From Agriotes lineatus (taxonomy: Eukaryota > Arthropoda > Insecta > Coleoptera > Elateridae): DNA of 64,000 bases. Under the pieces are notes generated by a model. The model searched no databases, was not told the origin of the DNA, and saw only the letters and a list, made by a program, of their open reading frames with translations. Positions 1 to 12,838 of this stretch are shown here, in pieces. The first letter of the stretch is position 1. Every line of letters begins with the position of its first letter. Both the position numbers and the translations under genes were made by a program. The DNA lies in assembly GCA_940337035.1 (NCBI GenBank), contig CALNHX010007711.1, positions 1 to 64,000 of the forward strand, written 5' to 3'.

Positions 1-840
1 CGTTATATCTGATCGTATGGCACATAGGACACAATTTTTAGCTTTGATCTTTACTTTACTGTACACTTTTACCGTGAAGCTCTTCATTATACGCACTTCC
101 GTTGTGAAAGCGTATTAGTTCACTTATGACTAATTTAGCTAAAACTTTTTTTGTTTTGACAAGGGCACTGAATACAATTGGAATGTTCTATAAATAGTAT
201 AATGGTATCCTATTAATTATATCAATAGAAATTTATGTAATAACTAGAATTGAAGAAACAAAAAGGCTTATTTAATATTAATTTACTGTTTACACCATGT
301 AGATGTATAGACTTAGTTTACATAGAAACTATACCAAAACGCCATCTTAATCTTTTATTTTGAGTATTTCCTTCATGTCCATAATAATGCGTAATCACTA
401 TGGTTTCTGGCAGTTTAATAATGACAAAAATACGAACTTCAATCCGCTCCAAAATATCTCGTGCAGAGGTCATTCTGTCAGAAAACGTCAAAATTTAATC
501 GCTTTTTGAATGCACTTGAGATATTGCTGTTGACGCAATAGCAAATGTACGACACATAATTTATAAGTAGCCTGTCCATTGTTGAATCATAAACGGGATG
601 TTATGACATGACATTAACTAACTAATTGACTAGCGCATAAAATGACTCAAATCCGGAAAAAATTACACATGTCCGTTGCCCCAACCTGTAATAAAAAGGG
701 GTGCCGGCGTCACTCAGGGAGATGGGGTGGTCCATTACGAGACTAAAAAAGGCAGCACCCTATTAAAAGAAAAGCAGATGTTAGATTCCAAGGCGCTACC
801 ACTTTCCTAATAGGGAAAATGCCCAGGTGAGCCCACTGAG
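1..840. other. AT-rich stretch without a recognisable gene
   Basis: No open frame with recognisable protein features was seen on either strand. A short imperfect inverted repeat lies near 757-820 (CCCTATTA ... TAATAGGG), immediately left of the dispersed repeat that starts at about 860. It could be the edge of that repeat, but this is not demonstrable from one copy. Confidence 0.4.
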
Positions 841-859
841 AGAAATGGGTACACCTTCT

Positions 860-1760
860 CATTTCAACCTTGGCAGTGCTTGGTCGACGAAACCACTAAC
901 AACAGCGTTGAACTTACATTTCAGGAAAACTCTGCAACTTTCTAAACTTTTTTTACAAAAGAAAGCACACACAAGTTCGCATGCAAATATAGTAAACATA
1001 AAAAAAACAGCTAAATAAAAAATCAACTGCAGAGTGGCTAGAAAAACCCCGGCCACTTTTCCAACTATTAACACCAGACGTCGCTGTTTTTTAGAATGTT
1101 TAGGTACTTAAATTAAAATAGCTACGCTACTTTCCACTGTCCATTTCAAAATTAAATTCTGCTGTCAAACTGATAGCGAAGCAGATAGGAACACAAATCT
1201 CCAACAAGGTATTGCAATTGTGAAACGGTTTTATTAAGTGCAAATAGGTCACTCTACCAAAATGGCGGTATAAACACTGCAACATCGTTGGCGTCAAACT
1301 TATGCATCTTGGGTACCTTCATGCATTTTAATACACGTGAATTAATTTCAGTAGTCCACTCTGCGTTATTTCCAATATTGTAATTTACTTTTTTTTATTA
1401 AACCGCAAGTAAAGTGGCCGAAGTTTCCCTAGCCGTTTTCTATATTAAAAATATGTTAGTAAACATTGGTTGAGTAAATTAAACGTAACGAAAGGTTAGT
1501 AAGGGTTAAATTACGTAACGTTTAAACTAGCTAAAAGCGGTAAACTCGATAACAAACATACTAAATGACTCGCAAACGGTAACAATTATCAAAAACAATA
1601 ATCATAAGCAATAACTCTTGATGGTCAACAATCAAACGTGGCTCACGCAGTAAATACTTTAATAACCACAACGTTAGGCTAAACATAAACATTAAAACTG
1701 ACAGCAAATGTTCAATTGGCAACAATGTTAGGCAAAATGCCGACATTTCAATAAATCTTT
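860..1760. repeat. Diverged interspersed repeat, copy A (partner at 32433-32960)
   Basis: Several short blocks occur here in the same order as at 32433-32960. They include GCTTGGTCGACGA (about 880 and 32465), a stretch around ACACACAA...ATGCAAATATAGTAA, the GTTAGTAAGGGTTAAATTACGTAACGT block (about 1494) against GTTAGTGAGGGTTAGGTTAATGTACGTAACGT (about 32690), and a shared CGTGGCTCA / ATGTGGCTC region. Copy A is longer, with an extra segment around 1030-1430. Neither copy keeps a convincing ORF. The most economical reading is two old copies of one non-coding mobile family; the class is unknown. Confidence 0.5.
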
Positions 1761-4510
1761 TATTTTACTGAATTCTAGGCACTATAAAATATTACAAAAA
1801 TACGGTACTTTAAGGAGTCCAGTTTACTGCAACTCGACGTCCAACAAAACTGCGCCAAAAGATGCTTGAAGACACTGTGGAACAGCCCATGGGGGTGCTG
1901 TCGACGAAAGCGGTCTGGAAGACGTTCACATCCCCAAAGAGGGTAACACAAAATCGGTAAAAAGATAGCAAAGATTCGAGACGATAAATGACACTTCAAT
2001 ATGCCAAATTAGCCTCAACAGAGATTCCCACATAATTGATCCTTACGCGAGAGTTATTCGAAGCTGCCAACTCAGCGATAAAAGAAACTCTTGGCTAATC
2101 ACGGCGCCAACACACGTCACTTATCGACCACCAGTTCGACCGTCAACACCCACATGAGGTCCAATCACAAATACGGGAAAAGTGACCTTCTTACTTGCGG
2201 CAAAACGCAACGGCAGTTCATGGAGAACTTTGGAAAACACAATACAACATAAACAACATCAACTTGTAGTTTACATTACGACGCTACGCGTAAGCCATTA
2301 ATTAAAACACCAATAAATGCAACACCTCTGCGAAGACCGAAAGTCCTAACGCCGGGGTGGAAGAACAGCTCTAAAAACCACTTGTTGCTTTGACCAAAGC
2401 TCGCGTTAGAATCGCCAGTACAAGTCACAAGATTTCAGACAGTTAGAAAATAATGCAAATTTTTGCGGTTAAACTATACACACATGTTTCAACGAGGTCA
2501 GACGGAAGAGAGGTAAACACGTTCAATCCCACTCATTCCTGCTCACACAACTTACTCTTCTTAAGAAATAATGCTTGTCTTAAGGCGAGCGTTGCATCAA
2601 AATCACGCCGCTCAAAACAAATGCTGAAAACACGTCTTCGTCTGCCTCGCTCGTACTCACCGCGACCGATTCCTTCTAGAGCTGTATTTTGCGTCGAAAA
2701 ACGGATCGATGGGACGGAATGTGTGCTACTTAAGTGGGCAAAGACAGTCACATGTTTAAAAATGCTCCTTTACAGGCCGGATTTAAACTTCAGAAACGGG
2801 AAAATAAAAAAATAAAACTAACATCGTAAAAATGGACAATGTCCTCACAACATCTGGAAAATATGTGTCTTGTTATGTAATATTCGGGTCCAAAGGACAA
2901 ATGTAGCTCAGTATTATTAGCTATGCAGAAGTAACGGTGATTATTAAAAAATTCTATCATAGGCGTTTCCCTACGTTTCGTATTCCGTCAGACATAATGT
3001 AGGCGGCTGCATTCATAAGGGAATTAAACATCAAGCAGATGTAAAGAGCAAGATGGGTAATTGCAGCAATGAAGACTTCAATTTACTACAACGTCTTGGG
3101 TTATTCCTTCTGGGTTGATACACATTAGTTAATCTGAGTTTAAAACTATAAAGTAAATTTATTTAAAACTATTACGTAAAACTTGTGTTAAAATTCTAAA
3201 GAAGTTAATTGTTTTATCAGCTAAAGATTGTTCTAAAATCGTAATTCAGCATTCTGGTCTGCATGCTATAGATAATCTATATAGTTTGAAACACTATTCC
3301 GCAAACTCCATTTACTAAACGGGTGAATGAACTATAACGTTTTTGCTGAATATGTATTTGTATTTACCTTTAACTATTAAGTTATCACATATTACTAGAC
3401 TAGCAGGTGTTTGTTAATGGTTCTTTGCGCTAACTATCTAAAAAAATGTGTATATAGGAAATAGGTTCTAATTAATAAAGCCGTGTTAATGTTGGCATAA
3501 CCGCTTTGCTTCCAAAGCTGGAGACTGACATAACCTTCTACCCTTTACCAGGAGATCACTTTTCAGACCATAACTACTTGATCTCTCCGGGAGACCGGTG
3601 ATCTAGGGCATTTACTACGGAAATTCACAGATATTTGGAATCGAGATCAGTAAACATGGTCAACTATGGAGCTAAGTGTGGTGCTACAGCAATCGACTCA
3701 GTGGTGCCTGACAAAACGTTAATAACTACCTTCTACGTCCCAACTGAATTGACTATTAGACAGAAACACCTACGCCTTTAGAGAAACACTCCGCCCCTGT
3801 CCAACTGAAACTGGTCGTGTGCATTTTGGACTTCATTATTTGTTATTATCTCCATGTAATACGTTCAATGATCGTTCGCTTAAAAAGCAAAGTAAAGTTC
3901 TAACTAGTCTGAATTATTGCACATACAATTTTCTGTAGTTAGGAAGCACAATTAAGGCTCTATACCATAAGCTGTCTAGCAGCATCGTTTAAAGGCGTAC
4001 AAGGAAAGGGCAAAAAGGTACAGTTGCATATTAAAAAAACAGCACAAAAACCAAGACAAGTACTGCACAACTTCCAAAAGCTAAACAATAGAAAAGTGCA
4101 AATTATAACATAAAATGTGGTACTATGGGCCATAAAAATAAAGTTTTTAAACATTTTAAAAGTTTATAATAAAGAAAACAAATTTTTCTAGTTCGAATAA
4201 TGGCCGAAGGGTGTGCAAAATTGCATAGAAAATAATTAAAAATATCTTAATGTCTCTAATAATATCTAAAGAGGGACTTACGTAGTAAGGAGAATTAGAT
4301 TAATTTACTAAGAAAAAACATCCCAGTCGGTGAGATTTAAAGTTGCGGTTCCCGGAGAAGTCCGATTGCTAATTTCACGCATTGACAACCTGCTTAAGAA
4401 CGCTCACCTAACGTATTTGCTTATCACTGCATTATGAAGGGCACAACATAAAAGTTTTTGCAAAAAGTATTATTATTATGTCAGCCAGAGAACGTACGCT
4501 ATAGCCAATG
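1761..4510. other. Gene-free AT-rich region
   Basis: Several short open stretches occur (for example around 1775-1999 and 2453-2815), but none has a domain, a membrane pattern or consistent codon usage that I recognise. I searched the minus strand here for the missing 3' exons of the Gr locus at 4737-5723, looking for a TY-x5-QF-like C-terminus behind a phase-0 acceptor. I found no convincing candidate. Confidence 0.4.
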
Positions 4511-4514
4511 TCTG

Positions 4515-4592
4515 TAAGTAAGCTTCGAACTCATTGCCTGCCGATTGGAAAGACTTTACCAGCCGACCATCTGCTCTGAGCTATAGAGTTAA
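4515..4592 (-). repeat. tRNA-derived SINE head (old copy)
   Basis: On the minus strand an A-box-like TAGCTCAGAGCAG (4571-4583) is followed about 40 nt later by a B-box-like GAGTTCGAAGCT (4520-4531). This spacing is that of an internal RNA polymerase III promoter. The stretch lacks pairable acceptor stems and a normal anticodon arm, so I call a SINE head or tRNA pseudogene rather than a functional tRNA. A weaker tRNA-like remnant may continue leftwards to about 4320. Confidence 0.4.
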
Positions 4593-4736
4593 ATAAAACG
4601 AATTTAATTTTCTTGCATAAATAAATATGTAATTTCATTCCAGAGTTCTGTAGGCACTATTGAAAACCACGTGAGTATCTTTGTCATGTATTAAAAATTC
4701 ACTAAAGCAAAATATCAGTGCTACAAAAACACTTAC

Positions 4737-5723
4737 CGAATCGGCCATTAGTTGCAGATGAATAGAAAATTGCAATATCACTGCTATAATTCCTAAGGTC
4801 CTCAGTTCCAGCACTATTGCAAACTTAGTGTACCTCCCAGTGGCTACCATTATTATAAATATGTAACTATTTGCAATCAACATTAGCACAAGAAATGTAA
4901 AGGCCAATACAATTCCAAAGCCCTGGTGTTGAATCGCGTGCCTCAAAGTGAGAAACATTGCTTGATAAGCTCTTTGTTTTTGCTGTAAGCTGAACCTCAA
5001 TCTGCCATAGGTTCTGTACCCGAGACGTTTCATTTCCAACTGTTGTTCCAACAAAGACTTCACGCTCTCCTTCCATGATGTGATTAGAGCGTGTATAACG
5101 ACTACTTCAAAAATCATTCCAGTGGCTGTTAACAAGTGAATAAAAGCACATAGCAAACTAATACCAATTGTAAACGATCGCCATTTCATAAATGTAAATT
5201 CCGTAAAGGTGGCACGATAAACCAAAGCGCCCATGCTTGTGACGAGCACGACACCGTAAGCATATTCAAACCGATTAACCTTCTTAATAAATTTTGCAGT
5301 TAAAAAAGTAGCAATGTTGAATTTGTCTCGATGGTGAACAATTTCGGCTAACCCATTCAAGCCCAAAGCTTTAACGTTAATATTGCAAATTTCCATAGTC
5401 GATATTGCTGCACCACTCATACAAAAAACAATTTCGGCCAGCAGTTCCCAAAAAAGGAATTCGTGCTCAATGCCTTGTGTGATCAAATAAACATGATATA
5501 TAATTGCGGTCAAAAATGCAATAACAACCATCCAGTCAAACTTTAACCAAACTCGCGAAGCTTCAAAATGCTGTTTAGCAGAAGTGGGATTAGAATGCTG
5601 GCAACGAGAACTAATTGTAAACAAGCCTGTTATTGAACCGATTCTTGTAACTGGTTTTAAAGCACATACGATGCAATTGTCAACCGCTTCTCTTTTGGAG
5701 CAACATTTCACCTTAACATTCAT
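4737..5723 (-). CDS. Insect gustatory receptor, large first coding exon (partial gene)
   Basis: This exon encodes the N-terminal ~329 residues of a seven-transmembrane insect chemoreceptor of the gustatory receptor (7tm_7) family, expected to act as a ligand-gated cation channel in chemosensory neurons. An LKPVTRIGSITGLF-type motif near residues 22-36 is the usual Gr N-terminal signature. Hydrophobic segments fall at about residues 62-84, 88-107, 150-170, 182-212, 268-296 and 305-327, which fits TM1-TM6 with the long intracellular loop before TM5. The reading frame stays open for 33 more codons, but a consensus donor (TCG|GTAAGT, GT at 4736-4735) ends the exon after LQLMADS in phase 0. TM7 and the C-terminal TY/QF motif must therefore lie in further exons, which I could not locate. 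A possible in-frame leader exon lies at 5812-5818. Gr versus the related odorant receptor family is inferred from the N-terminal motif. Confidence 0.75.
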
Positions 5724-5818
5724 GATCGCAATATCCTTATCGTGCAGCTCAACTGTGGAAGAAGTTTAATATACTTAAACGGTTAAAAATATAGAAATAT
5801 TGAAAGCTTACCATTCAT

Positions 5819-6942
5819 GTAATAAGGAATAATTTAATAAATTGAATTCACGTTATACATGATTAAACTATTTCTATCTAAGCTGCAATTAACTCACTCT
5901 AACGCACCCTACTCAATTGAAACGTTTTTATTTGAAATGGACAGGACGTTACTAAATTTAACTTCAAACTGATGTGAGTAAATAGACGTAAGCAATAAAG
6001 CAATAAGAAAGTAATGACTTGAATATTTAACATAGATTCAAACAATTCCGTAAAAATTTTTTGGTGCTTTATGGTTAGAACTTATTTATAAACTATGTCA
6101 GAGATAAATCAGTAAGGCTGAGATTGTTATATAACCGAATATATTGTTTGCACTCCTTAAGTAAAGTAAGCAATTGCAATCAAAGTAAAATTTTTATTTC
6201 AAGTAAAAAAATGTGTTTTGAAAATTGCTCACAGTAGTTACACTGATTGCGCTATAGGTAACAAAACAACTTGCAAGTTTATGTGATATGGTAATATCGC
6301 GTGATCTGGGTTAGGTATCACAAGAATTGTGCACGTGGAGAATACTAGACGACAAAATCCTGTCCGACTGTATTCTTTTCTACATAGAAGTAGATAAGGA
6401 AAGTCAGGCAAGAACCATAACAGCAAAGCACTAATATAAAACTCAAGTTAGAACCAAAGAATGGTCGAACTAGCCAAAAAACTATAACAGTTCATAAATG
6501 GTATCACTCGAAACGAAAATAGTGAAAAGGCGTATTCTTTTATGCATACAAAACACTATCTTCTGATTGAAAAAATGTAGCAAGGCATTAAAGAGTAAAA
6601 CAGAAAAAAGCAATATTAGAAGACCAGTAGGTATCCTGGTGGAATAATAATATCGCAGAACTGGGAAAACTATTCCTTAAAAAAAAAGAACACGAACGAC
6701 AGAAAATTCCAAAACAAAACACACAAAGACGACCGTAAAAGGCTACACGTCATATTGGAAATACAGTAAGAAGGGCAGGAATACTAGTACCTCTAGATCT
6801 GATGGTGGGCAACGCTATACGAATATGCAATAGGAAAGAAAGCTCTAGGTAGTAAACTAGAAATTAGAGATAATACTGTGACGTTTCGCTTGCCTCCAAA
6901 TTATTTTAGAACGTTATAATTGCCGTTATCAATTTGTAGGCG
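5819..6942. other. Gene-free AT-rich region
   Basis: No ORF with recognisable features. It lies just upstream of the minus-strand Gr locus and so would contain that gene's promoter. No clear TATA or initiator element could be assigned. Confidence 0.4.
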
Positions 6943-7900
6943 CTGTTACAGTCTCAAGAATGAGTGACGCGCGAACACTTTGATCCACCAGAAAGATAAG
7001 AGAAACCAAAAGAATTCTGACAGAGATGCTTCTGATTGTCCGATAAGAGCCCACCTGTAAAACCGCACCACTCGATCCGCGCCGCTCGATCTGCGCATCC
7101 CTACTTTCCGTCCGCACCAAAGCATCACGTTAGTCCCTCTTAGATTTTCCTAGGTAGACAACCTGGAAGGAAATCCCGAAGCATATAAAAGAGCTATACC
7201 TGCTCCGTCCTGGAAGAGATCTAACACGTTCTTTTCAGAATCCGGACCAGAACCTGAGCTTGAGTAGAGGGCTAACTTGGGCCCTCGGAAGCAAGGGCTC
7301 AACCATTCACCGCTAGTCCCGATACCTGTCCGTTAAAACCAGAATACTGTCTCGAACTACCTTTCCCTCCCAAATCCAGTAAGTTCGATTCCCCGCTCCT
7401 AACTGATAAGTTGAACTGACTGAACCAACCTTCCTGACCAGAAATCTCCCTTGTCTAGGTTAGTAAAACTGCTCAAGCAACCTGACCGGAAACCTACCTT
7501 GCCTAGGTAGTAAAACTGTCGAGGCAATCCTGCTGCTTATAGTTGGCCTACCCTTCTCTGTTACCCCTTGAGCGCAATGGAAGATCTTGCCGCTGAGAAT
7601 TAACCTACCATGCTCTGGTAACCCTTGAGCGCAATGGAAGATCTTGCTGCTTAGATAAACTTAGATACCTCACCAATAGCCTGTGAAATTGCCCTGCTAA
7701 TAAATAATTTCTCCCGACAACCGCGCCGCCAAGACTCACCAACCCGAAGTTTACAAGCGGCCGAAATCCAGTTCAAATCCGCTTAATATTTGAACTGCAA
7801 ATCGAGCAAGCACTAGGGCTACTTCAATTTTGACCGGCGATTCTTAACGAAACGCCGGGCACGAAGGCCGTTCTCGGGGTTTGAAACCTCTAAATTAATT
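6943..7900 (+). mobile_element. Candidate LTR (solo or terminal remnant), plus orientation
   Basis: A GC-richer block begins near TGTTACAG (6943). It carries a TATA box (TATAAAAG, 7184-7191) and, about 510 nt downstream, a polyadenylation signal AATAAA (7699-7704). That order on one strand matches the U3-R-U5 layout of an LTR. The right boundary and a target-site duplication were not found, and no retroelement coding sequence adjoins it. A host promoter or a mini-element is also possible. Confidence 0.35.
7433..7651. repeat. Two adjacent ~50-bp tandem duplications
   Basis: Segment 7433-7480 (starting CCTGACCAGAAATCTCCCTT) is repeated with a few changes at 7481-7527 (CCTGACCGGAAACCTACCTT). 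Segment 7545-7594 is repeated at 7601-7651, sharing the block CTTGAGCGCAATGGAAGATC. Both pairs lie between the TATA box and AATAAA of the candidate LTR, in what would be a long R region. Confidence 0.85.
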
Positions 7901-7904
7901 TAGC

Positions 7905-10900
7905 TAGCACTGCAAACGATCACATTTTCCAGGCTTTAGGACACTGTTAACTGCCCTAGAATCATTTCGGCTTTTGTTTTATAAATCCTAAAATCTGGAG
8001 AAACCCGGGACCGATGATTTAATTTTGGTCTGTTTATAGCCATTCGAATCTCGAAACAGGAGAAACCGTCCGTATCCGCCACCAGCGAATGCCGTTTCGT
8101 CCTCAACGCAGAGGCCACCAGGAATAATTTTATTATTTTTTAAAACTACTTATTATGAATAGTTTAGAAGTACATCCAGGGCACCCTTTGCAGTGACTCT
8201 AATCTTATCACACCAGCTCCGAAATTTTACACTTTCGCATCCACCGAGTGGAATCATAAGCCAGCAGAAAAAAGTTAATTTTGTTTATTTACTTGTAAAT
8301 ATTTTAAAACACATGTTATATTTTGTAATCTAATTAAATAAAATAAACACCTGTACAATCTTGACTCGACTCTATTATTTCAGCTGTTGACAACCTTGCA
8401 CCAGAGCTACCCGGGAGAAGTAATAAATAACTTAAAGTAATCAGAATTTAATCTTGAATTTAAAAGAAAATCTGCTGCAATTACGAAAATACAATCTAAA
8501 TTATTTGATAAAAAAGGTGGGCCGGTTTAGAAAAAAAAGGCAACCTGAACACAAACGGTAATACTTAAGCCCTGAATATCATAAAGACAAAAAAGTGGAC
8601 TATTATGTCGCTCTGGATCTGAGTGGTATACTAAACATCTGAATATAATTTAAAAAAAATACAATGAATGCTAGTAATTGCAAAATGGTATAGGTAGAGA
8701 AACAAAAGTAATCCTTACAACAGGAAATATCGCAGAGAACATATTGTCAAGTCGAGAAACGTGGATCACAATCACCGATGGCATAAAACAAACATTAAAA
8801 ACTAAATAGGAAGGCAAATACGGCCTGAATAAATAATGAGAGCGTAGGTGCAAAGTATAGGTACATAAAAGATTGTAAGATATGCTGTAAGTAATTGAAT
8901 ACAATGGTGTCCACCTCACCCTGTTACGCTTCCTTTGTGCATCTATAATTTCTTATGTGTCTGGCTCCGATTTCGTACCTTTACGCGGCCTCGCCTCTCG
9001 CGATTCTATCAGTTCTGACAGCGTTTTGAAACAGTAGCGTGGTTTGTTGGCGTCTGTTCTGCCGATGGAGAATGGTAACGTCAGTTTAGCATTGTAAAAC
9101 TTGTCGAGTGGTTTTGCGGGAAAGACAATTTTGGAATTGATTTCCGGCCCTCGCCTGATGTTGCAGAGCAGTAGCACTTGCAGCTTTATTAAGATATTGG
9201 GTCTCTTGCCGTTTTGAGCGAATTAGAAGCGTTTTACCGAGTTTATTTTTCACGTGGCCCAATACCATCGGGTGTGAGTTATTTGGCGTTATTCGCGCCT
9301 TGCTCTAGCAAAAAAGCTCTTAATTTTATCTTGGGTTTTTTCTTTGTTAGCCGTTAGTCCGGAGCCCGTATTACGAAAGTTTGCCACGCCCTCTTGGCCA
9401 TCGAGCGCGTCGGTCTTGTGCCAGTGACACCTGCAAGATTTCATCTGTGGATGCTTGAGAAGCGCGCTGTTTTGTTAATCACAAGCCTGCAGGTTTTACT
9501 TCCAAGGTGCTATATTTTCGCAACACTTTTACGAGGTGCATGAACGTTAAAAAACAACATAAAGTATATATATATACATATAACAATTTAAGACATGGGT
9601 TTATAAGAACATGTTGAGAATAATGCCACTGTAAGAAAAAAAAATAGTAGCTATTTCAACATTGCGATTTTCGGACAGTATTAAGAATCAATGACCATCC
9701 ACAGACAGCAGAAGTAGAACGACGCATCTTGAAAAAATAGGCTACATTCGGAGCAAATACCACGTCTGCAAAACCAAATTATCTTCCCACCTAAAGGTAC
9801 AGTGTATCTTGCCAATATTTATTTAAGGTACGAGAACCAAGTCCTTAACAAAGCACTGTGATGTGCAAAAAGTCATTGGTGTCGAGCAAAATCTAAAATG
9901 AGTGATGTGGACGCTTAATAGCGTAAATAATCTTGCGCAAAACACATTGCGATTATTGAAGAAAGCCAATAAGCTGGACTAGTACTGGAATGGCGACCAC
10001 GTACCAACACACCAGGGCAAAGACGGCTGCCCACTAGCTTGGTAGATGAGAGACACGCACGGCGAGGCTGGGTGCGGAAGGAACAAGATTTGGAAAACAT
10101 TGGAGGAGACGTACATTCAACAAGGTATAGGTAGGAAGCTACAAGATACGTATTTCATTCATCACAAATTCAGATCAGAAGAAGAAAAACTTTAAAAACG
10201 TCTGCGAAAATTAGGCGTGTATAGAAGGGAGACACTCTGTAGATTATTTTGAACGGAGACAATAACCTCATGCGTACTCTTTGACCGTTCAGCACTTTAC
10301 CACAGGTGACGGCAACTGTTTGGAGGAACTACTTGCAGCATTCATCCAGGGGTGCTTCATAAGAAACGTCCTGCAACTTATATAAATTACTTGTTGCCTC
10401 GAAAAGATCGAGAGTGTACAAGAGTGTCCAAGTACAAAGAGTGTCTCTCACAATTTTAATTTTAAAGAATGGATCCTTAAATAATGTTGAGTACAAAAAC
10501 TTTAGTGACAGTAAATAACATACCACGAATAGATATTTGCGAAAAGAAGCAATTAAATACAACCACAGATAAATATTTTATCTTGATATTAATCTAATAA
10601 ACAATATAAGAGGATTATGGAAGGAAGAAAAAAATCGAACTAAAGTGGAGCTCTCGGAATCAATTCGGGGAAACTTTATCAAATTTAATTAACGTAAGCA
10701 TCAGCTAGCTCTCATCGCGAAACATGACGCGTTCGTAAATAAGATAAGATTTCTCATATCAAAGACAAAAACCATTCTTCACACAATATCGGGATGAGCA
10801 TCCCTTTCTCTAATAAACTTCCCTCTCGTTGCGCGTTTAATTAAACAAACACCTTTGCTATGTTACATTTTCGTATGTAATGCCCAATTTCATTTGTGCG

Positions 10901-12836
10901 TTCCTTGCGAGCAGCTCCTTCGATGCTGGCTCGCATCTCTAATATAAATAACCTCGGGCGTAAGCGCACTCCTTTCCAGCGAAGCCGCGCGAAGAAATGC
11001 TATATTTTCGGTAAAAACGCTAACCTTGGCGATAAAGAGGCCGGCCTTGAAATTTTCGAGTTGCCTTCTTCGATTCTTGCCGCTCATCAAGGGCGGCTGT
11101 GAAAGTCGACTAAATCAAGCCTTCTGAAAAGATTTAATACCTTGATCCAAGTAGGCTATGCTTATTAAGAGTATTTTGGTTCTTGTCAACAAACGCGGTG
11201 TACGCTGCCACGGGCGTCACTTGTAATGTCTTGGGCTTGATTTCCATCTTAGGGTAATATATTTCCTTCTACTTTTTTGTTTATGTACTAATTTGCACCT
11301 GGTGACTGCATTTGAGGGCGCCGTAGAGAAGCGTCTCACATCGCAGTAAGTACATACTAATTTTCTATTTAGCATTTTGATTGTGTGCTAAGAATTGCGT
11401 ATTGTTAACAAAGGCCTTTGGGAATAAAATCGCTCGGGTTAACGTAAATTTCATAGTTTTTTTCAAACGCTAGTGCTTTTTTACCTAGGAATCAGCTGAA
11501 AGCATGCCTGAATGGTCCCTGTAAAATTACATTTAACTAATGTGATCTTGAGCGTTCGGATTTTACCAATTTCAAATTTTACCCGTTTTGCAAACCAAGC
11601 CACGAGCGCTTCCCTATCGGCGCAACTGTTAATTTTCCTGGAAAATGAAAAACATTTTAATTGTCGTTTTTTACAAAATGTTCGAACTTTATTTACATTC
11701 AAACATATTTCTCTTATGATTTGGCTTACTCCAAACTCAATTAATTGTTAGTTACTATTTCTGGACCTTATTGAGCCTCCAGCATTAATTATGTTGGTTA
11801 ATTGTTACCCTGTTGATGAATATTAATTTCTATTACCCTTCATGCTCTTGTTCTTTTGAGAATTGGGTTGAAGTAAGAGATTTACAAGGTAGGTGGTGAT
11901 TTGTTTTGGTAGAGTACAACGACTGGCGCCCATTTGTATAAATTTCTTATGATTCGCTGCCTGGTAATTATTTAGACCATATTCTGCCGAGAGTTAAGGC
12001 TAGCTAGTGCTGTGCTATCCCTCGTGTAAGGGTTGTATACATAGATATAGTCGATACGTCATCATTTTTAACATTGTTTTTTCTCTATGTACGACATTTT
12101 CGTTTACACCCTGTATACAAAGTGTGTATAAATTAGAGTTTAAATTCCACTTAGCATTATTTTTTTTAATAGTTTTGCAATGCAAATATTAGTACGAAAT
12201 CTTGGATTGGTCTTCATGACCAGTCCATAATCCATAGCGACTAACAAATACATGCGTGTATTTTGAAAAGCAGCACACTACCAGACAATGTGACCTATTT
12301 AACATTATTTATTAATTTTTAAAATTTATTTATTTAATTAAAATAAAATATCATACTCGTGAACAAAGAGATTTTATCTATGCGGGGAAATCAGCTCACT
12401 CGGCTTTGCCTCTTGAGCTAAGGTTTACCCCAATGGATAGAATGTCTCTTTCTTCACCTGTACCATACATAACTATTATTCAGGTAAAGTACCTCGAAAT
12501 ATCTTTAAGGAAGTTGTCCAGAATTTAAATAGTCCCATGTAACATTTCGGAAATATAAGATTACTTTAATGAAACTGTGTTGTCTAAAAATTCCACGAAA
12601 GTACTTCGCCTGCAACTACAGTTTTTGCTTTCTACGCAAGCGGTTTCGTATATTCACTTCAAAATAAACCTAAAAGTAGCCTACAGTGAAATAAATATAT
12701 TGATGTTTTTTTTTTGCAAATTTTATATTTCACATACATACGATTTACTAATGAAAATGCTAAAGTGTAAGTTCCCCATGCCCCGCCCCAGCAGTTCTAA
12801 GGTTAATGCATAAATCATTTATTCCTTTGATAACTT
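7905..12836. other. No recognised gene; two GC-richer islands
   Basis: Mostly AT-rich. Two islands of clearly higher GC and CpG content stand out at about 8930-9480 and 10860-11110. The first contains a minus-strand open frame (8953-9177, 74 codons), which I do not recognise. The second contains a short minus-strand stretch bounded by plausible AG and GT splice signals, also unrecognised. They could be promoter/first-exon islands or transposon remnants. A short (TA)n run lies near 9565-9582. Expected 3' exons of the Gr locus at 12839-13816 were sought here and not found. Confidence 0.35.
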
Positions 12837-12838
12837 AC

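Noticed and set aside
4320..4440. Minus-strand open stretch (REISNRTSPGTATLNLTDW) considered as a 3' exon of the first Gr
   Set aside because: Splice phase does not match, and the stretch looks more like a mutated tRNA-like SINE segment.
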